Part shown: in pieces, positions 40,377 through 53,095 of the stretch | Layout: each line of letters starts with the position of its first letter | Numbering within the stretch: the stretch's first letter is position 1 | NCBI GenBank assembly: GCA_025602905.1 | Contig: JAHLKI010000001.1 | Location: 372,001-436,000 of the forward strand | Source of the DNA: Phlyctochytrium arcticum | Lineage: Eukaryota; Chytridiomycota; Chytridiomycetes; Chytridiales; Chytridiaceae | Direction: 5' to 3' | DNA length: 64,000 nt | Program-made: the position numbers and the translations under genes | The notes under the pieces: generated by a model | What the model saw: only the letters and a program-made list of their open reading frames with translations | Told to the model about the DNA's origin: nothing | Database searches by the model: none

Positions 40377-42549
40377 TCATTTCCGCCCTCCCTTCATACA
40401 CCTTTCCTCCAGGGAATCTAGGCCGGCCATCCTCGCCAGCAGGTCGAGAGTGGACGTGCATACGCCACCCACCCCCGACAGGGGCGACTGCGAGATGGAG
40501 ACATCCCGGCAGGAGGGAGTCGATGGCCGGCGGATGAATGGATTGGGAGAGGTGTTGGGAGGAGGGGTGGATGGTTGGAAGAGGTCAAAGAGGTGAGGGG
40601 ATGGTCTCTTGACCGGAAGCTTGGGAGTGGCGGGAGAGGGAGGTGATGGCTTGTGCTTGGGCTCGCTGGGCTTGCGACCCTGCAAGAGTGGGGTTTTCGG
40701 CGCCGCCGCCTGCTCCCGCTTTTCCACCGCCTGCAGCTTTTGCTGCGCAGCAACAAGCTGCTGTTGCTTGCGCTGCTCCTGCTGCTGCAGCTTGGCCAGA
40801 GCTGCAGCGGTGGAGGCAGCCGCGGCCGCTGCTACGGCAGCTTGGTGTACCGCCGATGACGGAGCCACCCGGCTCTTGGATGGCTTGGGAGGAGGTGTGG
40901 CACTCGTGCCGGCGGGGGCGATGGGTGGGTAAGGGGGGCCTCCCGCGGTAGCCTTTGTGGCCCGACGATGGTTCACGCGTGGACGCGGAGGAGGGCGCTT
41001 GGGGGTATTGGGATGGTTGAGAAGAGATTGTAGTTGGAGATGATCCAACAATTGGGCATGGGGATGGTGGGCGGGAAAGTGGTAGGGCATGTAGGGATGC
41101 CGTTGGCGGGGACGATGATGACTGGGGGTTGGTAGAGGTGAAGTTGGGCCAAAGTCTGCGGGTGGGGCAATGGCGGGAGTATGCGGGGGCAGCGACGCGG
41201 GAGCTGGCTGACTAGGAGTAATTGGCAGAGATTGATGGGTTGCAAGCTGGTGCTGCTTAAACTGCTGATGCTGTTCGTGTCGTTGCTGTTGCTGAAGCTG
41301 CTGGAGATGCTGCTGCTGGAGCTGCTGGATTTGGTGTTGTTGCTGTTGCTGTTGATGCCAAAAGTATTCTTGCGTGGGCACCTCACACGAAAACATTCCA
41401 TTCAACCCAAGACTGTTGCATGATGCTCCAGCTCTGTGCTCTGGTTCCACCGCTACCGGAATCGCAGTGCCTACCGATGACGATGAAGACCCACGGAGAC
41501 CGCCCTGCAGACTGGTAGGGGAAAAGTATCTCGCCTTCCAGCTATCCAACCATGCCTTGCCACAACGAAAGACGATGCCCAGCTCCTTGGCCAGCTCCAT
41601 TGCTTTCGCACGAATAATGTCATCCCGCGGAAGAGACATGCCTCCGAGGTTGTTACCGCTCCGCTCGGCCTTGCACTCTTTCTCGTTCTTGCGTTGCTGA
41701 AGATGTTCTTTCTGAAAATGTTCCGCGAGGGCGACTTCAAGAACGGGATGCTTGCCGACACGGGTTCGCGTCTTGTCTACGGTGCGGCCGGTATTCATCA
41801 ACTCGGTCCACTTGTCACGGTTACTGAGGATACGGTTGATTGTGGCTCGCTTCATCTGAAAGCTACACATGCAGCGTTAGTATAATTTCAGGTATTTGTC
41901 TGCCGTGGGGGTATGCTTACCGATCTGCCAACGTCCCATTCTTTTCTTCAGGGTTCTCCTCGGCGTGCTTGCAGATCTCATACCGTTGCTGAACTGTGAG
42001 TTGGGTTCGAACCCGTTTGGGCGGAGCAACGGCGACGGGAGGTGGTTGCTGAACAAACTCTTTGGGCTGTTGCTGAGATTGGGGAGTAGATGCGGGTTGT
42101 TGTTGTTGTTGAGGAATGACAGAGGGGATCGGCATGGGCATGGGTTGCGGTGGGTACGAAGGCGGGGGTTGGGTATACTCTTGGGGGGTAGGTTGATGTA
42201 CATAGTGGGGTTGTGGGATTGGAGGGCGAGCCATATATTGCAGATGCTGTTGTTGCTGTTGTTGCTGAAGGTGATGTTGAAGACGTAGATGCTCCTGAAC
42301 GTGACGATCTGGCATGATGTACGGTTTTTGGGGAGTCTGTCTGGGAGTCTGATGCGGTGCCTGCTGTTGCGGTGCCTGTGGAGGCCCAAAACCATTGCGC
42401 TTGAACATTTCGTACTGCGACTCAAAGTCTCGGGTCCAGTCGAGGCTCATGCTTGGGTAGGCGGGGGTGGGTATACTAGGAGGTGAGGAATCTGAAAATG
42501 GAAATCCAAAGGGGTGAGGGGGTGAGCTCAGGTATAGCGAAGCATCCAT
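40377..42549 (-). CDS. CENP-B/pogo-type DNA-binding protein, Gln-rich
   Basis: Two exons (42549-41921 and 41862-40377) give 704 aa. The splice falls inside a psq-type helix-turn-helix: LTVQQRYEICKHAEENPEEK before it and FQMKRATINRILSNRDKWTE after it. A Tc5/CENP-B-type second DNA-binding domain follows (HPVLEVALAEHFQK, IIRAKAMELAKELGIVFRCG, WLDSWKARY). Pogo transposases and CENP-B share this N-terminal pair, but no DDE nuclease domain is seen. The rest is Gln-, Pro- and Ala-rich, from CAG-type repeats on both sides of the DNA-binding part. It is probably a nuclear regulator derived from a pogo transposase. Target sites are unknown. Confidence 0.8.
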
Positions 42550-43221
42550 CTGAGCTGGGTATAACAACGGAAGCCGGGGAGCAAAGGGGAGGTCGGTTGA
42601 CGGTCTTCTTTTATGTTGTTTGCTGTACTTTCCCAGCTTAAGGATATATTCCGTGCCTCAACCTTACCATGAGCGGAGATTCGCCCACGCGCATCTACGA
42701 AGCTTATGTAATGGTTAAGACACCCATTGAATTTTTGCCCAGATCTTTTGTTTGGTCAAGAGTGTCTTACTTTTGTCGCTAAAATACGACACGTACCCCA
42801 TCTTTTGATTCTTTTGAGAAGAGTTTGGCCCATCGTGACCGATCTGCGGTGCAAGACGCAACAAAACCTTCGGCGCGGGAGTCAAAATCCCACAGAAAAC
42901 ACTTGCTGAGGGACCGAGTTGCCGAGTTGAGGATGTTACAACCATGGAGCATGACAGTAGCGCCATTTTCAGTCGCCGTCATTGTTAGCGTTTCCGCCAA
43001 TTGTTTCAGGAAGCAACGTTTCGGTGATTTGGTTAATTCTTGCGTGGATCTTAATTCATGAGGATGAGTACCAGTTGCGACCCAGTTGCGACTTGTTTGT
43101 TGCACCGGAATGTTATGGGTGATTACTTCCTTCGGCAGCTGAGGAACTAGATCTCACAGAAGTAATTGGATCTGAACCAGCATCACGGACGTAAAATGCA
43201 AATGAAACAGTTTTATTTATT
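42550..43221. other. Intergenic region between two minus-strand genes
   Basis: It holds the promoter side of the CENP-B-like gene and the 3' side of the CofD-like gene. No gene or clear repeat is seen. Confidence 0.5.
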
Positions 43222-45770
43222 TTACATTACAAGATGCTCCAGGACTTCACGAAGCTCTTCAGTGCCATAATATCCTTTCTTGCTGTCAGCCAAGTTACTG
43301 GCGCCCGCGTTAGGAGTATCAGCTGGGATACCCGTGCTAAAATCCTCAAAAGTTTCGGTAGGTGCCGCGCTTTTGACGCGTACACAGCGAATGCCGAGCG
43401 CCTCAATTTTGGGCACGTCCACGGCAATGGCCGTGTCCTCGGGAAACAGCATATGTGTAATGTAGGCGGCCGGGGGGTGTGGGGAACAAAGGTATGTAAG
43501 ACCAGACTCTGAGGTCATTTTAGTGGGTTCGGGGGTGCCGTCCATGTCACTATCAGAGTTGTCAGAGTTGTCGGATGTGGAGTATTCAGAAGGTGACTGT
43601 TGTTGAGCACCGAATGTAGCAGAGGGCAGGTCTAGAGGGCTGGTGCCGCCTATTTGCCCAGATCCAATAGGAGCAAGCAGGTGAGACGAAGATGAGGGAG
43701 GAGACAACTCATCCAGGGTTTTGTCAATGACTTGACGAATGGGTATGGGTGCAGTTCCGCCAGGTTTTTGGCTGCGAACGGGTGCTGAACGACGGGGCAA
43801 TTGAGGTGAGCTCATTTGCGTGTCCAGTCCAGTCCACCATGATAGACCAGTCGGCCTGCCTTCTTCGTCGCGCTCACACACTTGCACTGCTCCATCCGGA
43901 TCATCAATCACATGGGCTTTCCTGGTCAGTATAGATCCTTTGCGCATGACCGACGAGCCACTACTGGAATGTCCACCCGTGGCAGCAGTTTTGGCAGTTG
44001 CGGCGGCGACTGACTGCTCCTCGGCCACACAAGAGTAGTTAAGAGCATCCGTGATACTCAGAATAAAGTCCAGGGCCGTATAGCCTTTGGTTTCGCGATC
44101 CAGTGATCCATTCAAGAGTAGAACCTTGACTCGTCCGCCTGGATGAAAATTGTGGTGATGCGGATGATATGGATGATGACTCTGGTTGAGCCGGGGTGAT
44201 GATGGGAGGCTGGCAAACCCAGCACTTCCGGCACTCCCAGGGTAAAACGTTGCAGCTCGTCCCTGAGTGTACGACCGCCTTGCGGGAATTGGGTCCGCTA
44301 GCAATCGTCCAGCTCCTGGCACAATCAAACATGGCAGAATGGAGGTGTACAATGAGCCGCAGCCGTAAATGATTGTTCGTTTCCGCGCCAGCTGGGTTTG
44401 GACCAAGGGATTCAAATCTGGAAATATCTCTTGATGTTCACGATTGACATAGTAAATACGCCGTATAGGTGACGCCAGCGGGACGCAGGTATCCTTGGAG
44501 AAGACCAAATTGGCATTTGCGGGCTGGTTTTTCAGAGATTGGAATGGGACGCGCGGGACAGAAGACTCGAAGGGGTTACGTGACAAGTCGATCGGCGTTC
44601 CTGGGGTAGAAGGACCCCGACTGGCACTGCCAGCTGGAGAGGCTAGCGATCCTGTCCGCTTTCGAGAACCTGCAGGCACAACTTGGCCTGGATGTGAAAT
44701 CTCGCACTGGCCGTAAATTGTCTCACCGTTGCGTAGTGCAGCTGCAATGGTGACGACCCCGCGCGCCGTGGCCAGAACTGGAACGACATCGGTCCGTCCC
44801 GGTACACGCATGATACGAGCAAACTGGAATACGGCCGCATCCAAATTGTCGAAAAAGAGCCTAGAGCCAGTCAAGAAGAAATTTCCTATAGATCCTCCTT
44901 GATATTCAAACGGTGGGCGCCGGCAAGCAGATCGAATGATCTCGTGCTGAAAGTGCGCAAGGAATGCCCGAATGGTTTCTCGATATGGGGCTGAGATCCC
45001 CTGCCAAAGAGGATGCTTTCCTTCCAATATGTCAAACCATACTGTTTTGGCGGTTAGAGGTTGGCCATAGGGGTGGTGTGGGTGGGCGGAAGGTGGGCAT
45101 TCAGCGTTGTCGAATGGTAAGCGGTAACTCAAAAGATCGTGGACCGCTTTTGCCTGATCATTTGTATGAGTTTATCCTCCCAGATCTATGAAATAAAGTC
45201 GCTGTTTACCTCAGATGTTCCCGTTTCCGCCAGACGCACCACACGCGAACGCAAATCCCCGATTCCTGGACCACCGAGCGCCTTTATGATTTCCGACGTA
45301 GATCCACCTTAATAAGACTCTTCATTAGCCCTGTGGGCACCCATGCATGACCATAGTGCATAAAACTCACCATCATCAGAAACAGGCATGATGTACGACG
45401 TGTCATCCGTAAACCCTTGCAGCAGAGTCACAAACGAATTCATGGCCGATCCACCCGAAAATACAGCTATAGATCTGGCCGATGAGCCCGGTGAGCTGAC
45501 GCCGTCCCCCCCGCCATATAAGTGGTGTCGCGAATTGACGAGCTGAAGGTTGGGGGACGACCGAACGCGGTTGGCCAAACCGGCAATGCTCAAGGTGGGC
45601 GGCTGGCCTTGAAGCAAAGTAGGATGGGAAAGCTGGCCATTGGAGATGTGGGCGGAGTTGAGGAGGGGGTTATTGGAGTATGGGTGTTGCTGCTGTGGGT
45701 GGTCAGTTGCCAGTGTGAGCGGTACTGGCGGAATCGGCTTATAGTATGCCGATGATGGCGGTTTCAACAT
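43222..45770 (-). CDS. CofD/YvcK-family (UPF0052) protein
   Basis: Three exons (45770-45371, 45307-45210, 45153-43222) give 809 aa. The family fold is spread over all exons: AVFSGGSAMNSFVTLLQGF, then MPVSDDGGSTSEIIKALGGP across the first intron, GIGDLRSRVVRLAE, and YGCGSLYTSILPCLIVPG. These match the GGGTG..., VSDDGGSSG and GPGSLYTS motifs of bacterial YvcK/CofD. It has a Ser/Pro/Gln-rich N-terminal extension and long inserts in the C-terminal half, as in fungal members. The bacterial relatives bind sugar nucleotides or make coenzyme F420; the fungal role is unknown. Confidence 0.85.
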
Positions 45771-46209
45771 TTAGGAAGTTGCAGGTTATCGCTAGTCTGT
45801 CCACTTTTGCTTCTTCTTCGGTCGCGTTGGGTCTTTTATATGCTCCAGGTCGGACTTTGTCGGGATCCGTCCGTCCAAGTATATTTCCAACGACTTTGCA
45901 GAACTGTTCAACTGGGCGAAGCTATGACAAATTTTACACGAATTGCTCCCGAATTGCTCCCGAATTATCATATCTCTGAAGCGCCCATCGTTAATCTTTC
46001 TCAACAACATTTCACAGCAATCAATTTCACATGCAAAGAGAGAATATATATTAAGAAACCCCTGATGACTTATGTACTCTAACCATTTCCCACGCCAGAC
46101 CCAACCTACTATTAACAATGATAGGTCACAAAGTCGAATGAGACAGGGAGATATCTTGCCAGATCCGATAAATGCAAAACTGTCCTAGCAAGCCAAATCC
46201 GCCGCACAG
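45771..46209. other. Spacer between CofD-like and eIF3l genes
   Basis: It contains the promoter region of the CofD-like gene and the 3' end of eIF3l. No gene is seen. Confidence 0.5.
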
Positions 46210-48163
46210 CTACTCGTTGCGCTTCTCCATGTTCGAGACAATGTCTAAGAAAGTCACACACGATTAGAATGATGAGAAGATCTCGACTGACAGCAGTATG
46301 ACAAACCTTCAAACTTGTTAATGTGTCGGATAAACCATTCACCAACACGACGGCCTTGCTTGCTCTCAGCAATGTAAATCAAGTCCTGCTTCATGTAAAA
46401 GTCGAGATCGGTGGTAGGGGTAAACTCTCCTTCCAAAACACTGCCGTTCTCGAACCGGCGCTGACGCGTCTTGTGCTTGAAAACAAGGAGCTGGGTGCGG
46501 ACTTCGTCAACGGGCAAGTTGATGAATGCAGCAAGCTTTTCAACTCCCAATGTCGTGTAAAGCTTCAAGAAGGATCGGATGGTTGGGACTAGCAGTTGCG
46601 TGCGGACCTCGGCCATAAAGATCTTTTGTTGATGACGCGTTGGTTCTTGGGCGGCGTTGACGGCAACTTCATAGTCTGGGGGAACCGGGGAAATGAATTT
46701 GGGGCATGAAAAGATAAAGAGCTCCTCAAAGGTGGGGAGACCCTCCTCTCCGCGCTGCATTTTGGCAAATTGCTCGCCGTACTTTTCACGCATGGCAGTG
46801 TGGACATTTTCGTCGATGCGTTGTGGTGACAGGGCAACGCACATGGACAGCAACGCGTACATTTGCTCGCTCTTCTTGGAAATGGCCTCAAACTGGTAAG
46901 ATCGAGTGTGGTACTGCTTTGTTCGGGAAATGAAGAGGAGAATGTGGGCGAATGCCTTGATGGCGTCCGAGTATCTTCGCATCATCATGTAGGCAAAACC
47001 CACATAGTAGTACGTGGTGACATGGCAAGCCGTGACTCGAGCAAAAAGACCCTTCTTATTCAGCTCGACATTTTCCATGGTTTTCAAGGCCAAAACGTAG
47101 TCGCCGAGCAAGCAGTGGACGCGCAACAATCCAATGATGGAAAAGTATCCAAGAAGACGGTACAGCGGGCGAGAACCGAAGTCTCCGGCAGCCTCCAACA
47201 TATCTCCTCCGTTCTTGCTGACCAACAATTGTTCGTTGATGCGTGACTTTTGAATCAAGGAATACAAAACGTTCAAGACATTGTGCACGTTCCAGACATC
47301 CGGTCGCTCCTTCAACAACTCAATCTCAATGTCAGTCTTGTTCTTGACTTTGCTTCGGTAGATGCAAAACGACTGGAACTGGTAAATAAACTCGTCGATA
47401 ATATCCCAAAGCCACTGGTTTGGCAATTCCAAATCACTGGGTTCGGCCGAGTTGTTCAAAATGTAGTTGAAAAGATCGCAGTAGTTGCTGTACGAGGCGA
47501 TCCGGTCATCAATGGAGGGAGTCAGTTTGGAGTAAATGTGGCGGTAGTAGAGTTCCTTGTACAGAATCAGAAAGATTTGATCTGTACCCAAATCATGAGT
47601 AACTACCCCAGACCTGCCCCAGTCATTTCCGAGAGATCACGTACCATCATTTACAAGTCCAGCAATCGCCTCTGGCTCAGGCCATGGCGTCTTTTGGTAG
47701 TACTTTTCGGTATACTTGTTCCAACCGCTCTCGTAGATGGCGTGCAAATCCCACACATTACGCTCCGTGACATTGTGATGAAAGTGGAGAATAAAGTTGC
47801 GGATGTGGTCTGGGATCTGGATTTCCGGCGTAAAATGCGGCTGCTCGATTCCCTCTAATCAAGATTATTGCAACGTGAGCATTTGTTTATGCTGACTTTT
47901 TGGGGCAAGATATACCCACCAAGATCTTCCTCGGGATAATCGTCTCCGGCGTAGACGGTAGGGAGTTCGACCTCGTCCGCTCGGACTTCGTCCTATTCAA
48001 CAAAACAGAAATATGGCGTCAGATCACTTTGATTCTTCACCCAAAGGTCATCCCGCTTTTGGCCCGGAAGTCTCAATCTCCCCCGAGTGTACAAGACACA
48101 CACAAGCTCGCACCCGACCGTAAGTCTACACACCTCCTCGAATTGGTCCTGGAAGAGCGACAT
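46210..48163 (-). CDS. Translation initiation factor eIF3 subunit L
   Basis: Five exons (48163-48134, 47992-47920, 47854-47645, 47581-46307, 46244-46210) join in phase to 540 aa, close to the usual size (564 in human). Blocks match eIF3l throughout: QIFLILYKELYYRHIYSKL, LPNQWLWDIIDEFIYQFQSF, LLGDYVLALKTMENVELNKK, ACHVTTYYYVGFAYMMMRRY, the PCI-type region FLKLYTTLGVEKLAAFINLP, and WFIRHINKFE. The last intron has an unusual GTTTGT donor but restores a short charged tail. It acts in the cytoplasmic eIF3 complex at the 40S ribosome. It is head to head with eIF2-beta, whose ATG is 309 bp away, so the two may share a promoter. Confidence 0.92.
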
Positions 48164-48472
48164 ATCTGTTCACTAGTCGTTTTCCTGGCAAAATTCCGAC
48201 CAGGCCTTTTGGCAAAAACTGCCTTTTCTGCAAGACCCCGGCTCGAATCGCCCGTAGCAACCAGAATACCCTCGATCCATGACTCAATTGCTGTAGCGTG
48301 ACCGTGCCGCTTTATTTGGATCCGGATGGAGGGCACGACAGCTTCCAAATGAGAAAACCCAGGTCCTTGGGCAAAAAGTCCCAATTGCAAAAACAAAATC
48401 GTCACTAGGATTACCGCTTTGGAAAGACAGCTAGAGACAAACTACGAAGAACCTATTTACTATCTTGCAATC

Positions 48473-49731
48473 ATGTCTGCCCACGACGAAAAGCCCGAGC
48501 AGCCAGAAGCCGAGACTGTAAGTTTGGCGGCAACATGATCTAGCCAGTTCTGAAAAGTCACACACAACTCACCCCCCATCCTTCTCGCAGTTTGACTTTG
48601 GCCTGAAGAAAAAGAAGAAGAAGAAGGCAGCCCCTACTTTTGACGAAATCGAGGGTCCGGTGACAGATGCCGCCCCCGAAGCCGCTACCAACGATGATTC
48701 CACTGCCGGAGGCCTGGACGCCAGCGCCCTCGCCGATGCCGAAAACATGTTTGCGGACTTGAAGAAGAAAAAGAAGAAGAAGAAGGCGACCTTTGACGAG
48801 AGCACGATTGGGGGTGAGGAGAGTGGAGCTGCTGGTACTCCAGAGGATGCAGCGGCCGGTGAAGACAATGCTGACGATGCAGCGGCACCGGTTGATGACT
48901 TCGAGTTTGGAGCCAAAAAGAAGAAGAAGACAAAACGATCAAATCTGGCCGACTTTGAGGCACAATTGAAGGAGGGACAGAGTGTAGAGGCGGAAGAGAC
49001 GGCGGATGCTGCTGAGCGGGAACGAAAGGAGGGCGAAGATGCATGGCTAGGGTCTAACCGAGACTACACCTACTCTGAGGTATATTTCCCACATCCCTTA
49101 TTCGTTTCATCAACAGCACATTTGAACTCTACTATTTATTTTTACAGATGCTCGGCCGTGTATTCCAGATCCTGCGTCACCACAACCCCGAACTCGTCGG
49201 CGACAAGAAGCGGTATACCATTGCCCCACCACAAGTCATGCGAGAAGGAACCAAGAAATCCGTCTTTGCCAACGTTGTCGATATTTGCAAGCGGTAAGCA
49301 ATATTGCTACTTTCCCTCACCCCCACCCCACAAACACTCACATTTTTTGACTCTTAGAATGCATCGTCAACCCGACCACGTCATCCAATACCTGTTTGCC
49401 GAACTGGGAACGACAGGCTCCATCGACGGCGCCCAGCGTCTCATCATCAAGGGTCGTTTCCAACAAAAACAAATCGAAAATGTCCTCAAGCATTATTTCA
49501 GTAAGTCCCTCCTCCTCCCAATCCCAATGAACATAATCTAAACTTTTAACTATAGTGGAATACGTCACCTGCAAAACCTGTAAATCCGCCGACACTATTT
49601 TGACCAAAGAAAACCGACTCTTCTTTTTACAATGCGAGTCCTGTGGCTCGACCCGTACGGTCTCGGCCATCAAAACGGGTTTCATGGCTCAAACCCGTGA
49701 TGCGCGTAAAGCCGCTCGTGCGCAGGCTTAG
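48473..49731 (+). CDS. Translation initiation factor eIF2 subunit beta
   Basis: Five exons (48473-48517, 48591-49079, 49148-49293, 49358-49500, 49556-49731) join in phase to 332 aa. The N-terminal half has three Lys-rich blocks ([31 protein letters not shown]), which bind eIF5 and eIF2B-epsilon. The C-terminal half has the eIF2B/eIF5 fold ([56 protein letters not shown]). It also has the C4 zinc ribbon (CKTCKS...CESCGS) that ends family members. It forms the eIF2-GTP-Met-tRNAi complex in the cytoplasm. Confidence 0.95.
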
Positions 49732-50502
49732 AGAAGGAATATGTAGATACGTTTCTTTCCCTTTTCTGCATCTTTTTTTTGTAGGTTGCATATTTTCTAT
49801 ATATATTTGGTCCGGCCCCAAAAGAAACTTCCACCCATACACGTCCTGCCATCTTGGGTTCACATTCCTTCCATGCACGCACATCTTGCTCAAAATCACT
49901 GGTATCTTCACACACGACAAAACAAAAGAGTGTACAACGAAAGATTAGAGACTCGAGAGTGAATAACCATACAGCTTGTTCCAAAATGTCAGTGACTTTT
50001 GCTGTTGGTACGGTATTAGGAAACTTTGACCCGAGACAGCTTGCAAAATGCGATTGGTTATTTCATTGCCCAACCAGATCTGCCACTCCGTGTGGTGGAG
50101 GAGTCGCGAGGACTCCAAACCCTCGAAAAAAAACCCGTCGCAGGAATGGTGAAGGGCAGTTGGAAGTCCGGGTAGCCGTCGATGCGTATATGATGATTTG
50201 GTTAGGGGGCGCAACCACCACTATCTACTAGACACGGATAAACTTGATTGAGGAAAACAAGCAACTCCAAGCTGCGATCCAGAAGCTAGAGGAGGGAACA
50301 GCGCAACCAGTTGGAAGCGCATGGAGGCGGAGCTCCATCGTCTGCCTGCAGACCGATTGCGATGAGTTGATGAGGGAGCGCAATCACCATTATTTACTTG
50401 GTCTCCACATTTTTTCAACTACTGCGCAAGGGCACTCATTAGAGATTTTTCCGGACACCACTTTTCTGTTCTCTTCTTGATACCTATCTTCACCTTTTCA
50501 TC
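49732..50502. other. Region after eIF2-beta with no clear gene
   Basis: It has fragmentary frames only. The first duplicated coiled-coil segment (50233-50445) lies here. Near 49925 the motif aaaagagtgtacaacgaaa recurs at about 53855 beyond the mosaic region. Confidence 0.45.
50233..50445 (+). repeat. Duplicated coiled-coil segment, copy 1
   Basis: It matches 51620-51822 at high identity from cacggataaa through tactgcgca. Both encode a short helix, LIEENKQLQAA, and then lose frame. They are probably duplicated exon remnants of an unknown coiled-coil gene. Confidence 0.75.
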
Positions 50503-50718
50503 ATGCCCAATTTCTATGTTACCCGGAAAGTCGGTCGCTTAAAGAATCTCATCAACCCAGCCATCACACCTGCTCACGCTACCACCATCGTCGACCACCT
50601 CAAAGCAGCAGCTCGGGATATATCCGCCGCAGTATTTGATGCCTGCAATCTACTAGCAATCCAACATGAACGTCAAGCTGCCCACTTTTTGAACCAATGT
50701 CGCCAGTTTGCTGCGTAG
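50503..50718 (+). CDS. Hypothetical ORF, 71 aa, weak
   Basis: It starts at ATG after a CT-rich leader: MPNFYVTRKVGRLKNLINPA, then a helical part ending LNQCRQFAA and a stop. Further open pieces follow (about 50810-51248 and 51339-51628, including helices such as KQATNASVQVALDHVISKAQ). I could not join them in one phase without meeting stops. It may be the first exon of a decayed or unrecognised gene. No family is recognised. Confidence 0.3.
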   Translation: MPNFYVTRKVGRLKNLINPAITPAHATTIVDHLKAAARDISAAVFDACNLLAIQHERQAAHFLNQCRQFAA

Positions 50719-51619
50719 CAAATAATTCCTGGGGGTACGTGTTTGTCGGACATTTCCAAAGACTTTATGAAATCCTCACACAAATGCTTCTACATTAGGA
50801 GCTCTTGAAGGATGCCGAAGCGATCAAATCTTTTTCCGCAACGTCCTCTTGCAATCTGTTGGTCAAAATCCGCGCCAAAACAACCCCTCACTTTCCGCAA
50901 GTTACCACAACTTTCACCGACCTGCAATGACTGCTGGATACGTGCCAACTGCGGTATGGTCGATATGGCTTTTTGGGCTAAATGATTGGATTGCTAACGA
51001 CGGCTGCGTTATCTTTCAGAATTCTATCTAAAATATCTGACAAGGCTTTCCATCATTACGCTTCGTTGGATACTGCATCGGAGACCATAAAACAAGCAAC
51101 CAACGCGTCCGTGCAAGTCGCTTTAGACCATGTCATCAGTAAAGCGCAAGCGGCCGAAAAATCCAGCGTCAATGCCTCTTATGATAACGGCTGGAGTCAG
51201 ACGCGCGAGGCTGCAGAGGGCATGGTGAATTTATTGCTGGGAATATGATATGGAAAGGTAGTGTCTTTAGCCCAGCTTTCAGCATTTAAACGCAATACTT
51301 ATCAATAATCTATTTCAGATATCAAACCAAGCCAGTTATTGCAATCCAGTCTCGCCCAGAAATCAAGAGGAAAAGACAAAATTCAGTGGGACGGCAATTC
51401 AATTTTGACGGGACCATCCAAAAGAATGGAACACTTCAACCTCAGAAGTTGCTTGAAACTCTGTTACGGCCTCACCTGGAAAATGCCAATCTCTCGTTGC
51501 AGATCACTGTTGATGAAGATTTGACCAACCGGGATATTCTCCATGACGATCCCTTGGTGACGGACATCTTCCTTGACCTCACGCATAACGTCACCTCCTC
51601 ACCTCATACCAACTCACAA

Positions 51620-51822
51620 CACGGATAAAGTTGATTGAGGAAAACAAGCAACTTCAAGCTGCGAACCAGGAACAGTGCAACCAGTTGGAAGCGCATGGAG
51701 GCGGAGCTCCATCGTCGGCGACCGATTGTGATGAGATGATCAGGGGGCGCAATCACCACTCTTTACTTGCCCCCACATTTTTTCACCTACTGCGCAGGGC
51801 ACCGACCACCATTTCAGATTTT
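51620..51822 (+). repeat. Duplicated coiled-coil segment, copy 2
   Basis: The partner of 50233-50445, same strand, about 1.39 kb away. It has a small deletion after LIEENKQLQAA. Confidence 0.75.
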
Positions 51823-51958
51823 GCAAAGAAAGCGTATGTCCTAAAATGTCGACCCGGGCCCGGACCCCGCCAAACCCGGGCTCTACTAGCCTCACGGCGG
51901 GAATGCCTATAACGAACAGGAAGCAAGGAGCTTGAAGAGCCTCTGCTGAACTATCTTG

Positions 51959-52000
51959 GCAAATCGCAGCATAATTTCAACCACGGAACATCGACATACC
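51959..52000 (+). repeat. 42-bp direct repeat, left copy
   Basis: It starts gcaaatcgcagcataatttc and recurs at 53309-53352 with two single-base insertions. The pair frames the Ty1/copia fragment. Confidence 0.75.
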
Positions 52001-52829
52001 AAATTGCTCCAAGCACCCCGAAGACGCGCGTTTTCCTCACGTCCTCAGAATCAAGATGACCATGCATTCGTACTTTCAAGTGAAGGAGCCGTTGTCGTGG
52101 AGCCCGAAGGGTTTTTACAATGAGGGAGGTCGACTTGAACCCGATCCCAACTTCACGTGGGTCCAGAGTTTGGAACCGATAGTTGCGGAAGGAAGGAGCG
52201 AATGAAGAACTAAGTACGGCGAAGAGGCTGCTTCCATCCTCATCCAGTGAATTTCCTTGCCATTTACGCACGGACCTAGACCATACCTTTCAAAAGAAAA
52301 ATGACTTCCCGCGCAGACCGAGCCATCTCTCGCCACGAATCTAAACTTCAAGCTCAACTGGATGTCTTGAAAGGCCAAAACCAGGTGGGTCACCCGCCTT
52401 ATGGAAGTCACGTCTGCATCACTCATGATATCATTTCCTTTCACGGCAGGCATTGCAGAGTCAGGTTTTGGAACTGGAGACGATGAACAATGGCCTCTTC
52501 GCGGGACGAAAGGTAGGTACTCCAATAGCCATCTTCCTGGCGGCTGCACGGGTTTGCAAACGGGCGCCGTTGGGTTTTTCACCAACTTTTAAGTCGCCTG
52601 GGAGGCTGCCCTTCTCCGGGAGGCCCACCTTTCCGGCAAAATGGCTTGGGTGATTGGCTCAACGGCCGAAGGCGATTGACGGCCCCTCGTAACTTGAATG
52701 CCTTGACTTTGAGCTGGTCTCTGTGTCGGTGTCGAGTGAAGGGGAAACGAGGAAGTGATTTTTTGATTGCTACGTAAAAGGATTCGCTGCAGCCGTCGTC
52801 CGGAAGAAACTCTGCTTTTATAGATGAGG

Positions 52830-53095
52830 GTTGCTAATACCTACGCTTTTCTAGACAACAGCCGAATCGCCCTCTCCACCGCCGAGGCCGAGTACATGGC
52901 AGCCTGCCATACCACCAAAGAATGTATCTGGCTACGCAACTTGCTCCGCGACATCGGGTCCCCTCAACCTTCCGCCACTGTCATTTACTGCGACAACCAA
53001 GCCGCCATCTCCCTCGCGAAGAACCCGGTCCAAACACATCGACATCCAATTCCACTTCGTACGCGAACAACAAGCCGCCCGGGTTCCGCCTATTC
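52830..53095 (+). mobile_element. Ty1/copia retrotransposon fragment (RNase H end)
   Basis: The frame gives LSTAEAEYMAACHTTKECIW, then LRNLLRDIGSPQPSATVIYC and DNQAAISLAKNP, the C-terminal RNase H region of copia-type polyproteins. A few bases are then missing and the expected HIDIQFHFVREQQAA continues in another frame. No LTRs or other domains are found, so it is a dead remnant. Confidence 0.85.

Larger units (their letters stand above)
50719..52829. other. Mosaic region of open fragments without a resolved gene
   Basis: It holds the pieces mentioned for the ORF at 50503, the second coiled-coil segment (51620-51822), one 42-bp repeat copy (51959) and a two-exon-like coiled-coil fragment near 52301-52500. 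That fragment reads RAISRHESKLQAQLDVLKGQ, then an intron-like GTGGGT...GGCAG, then QSQVLELETMNNGLF. I could not build a full gene. Confidence 0.4.
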
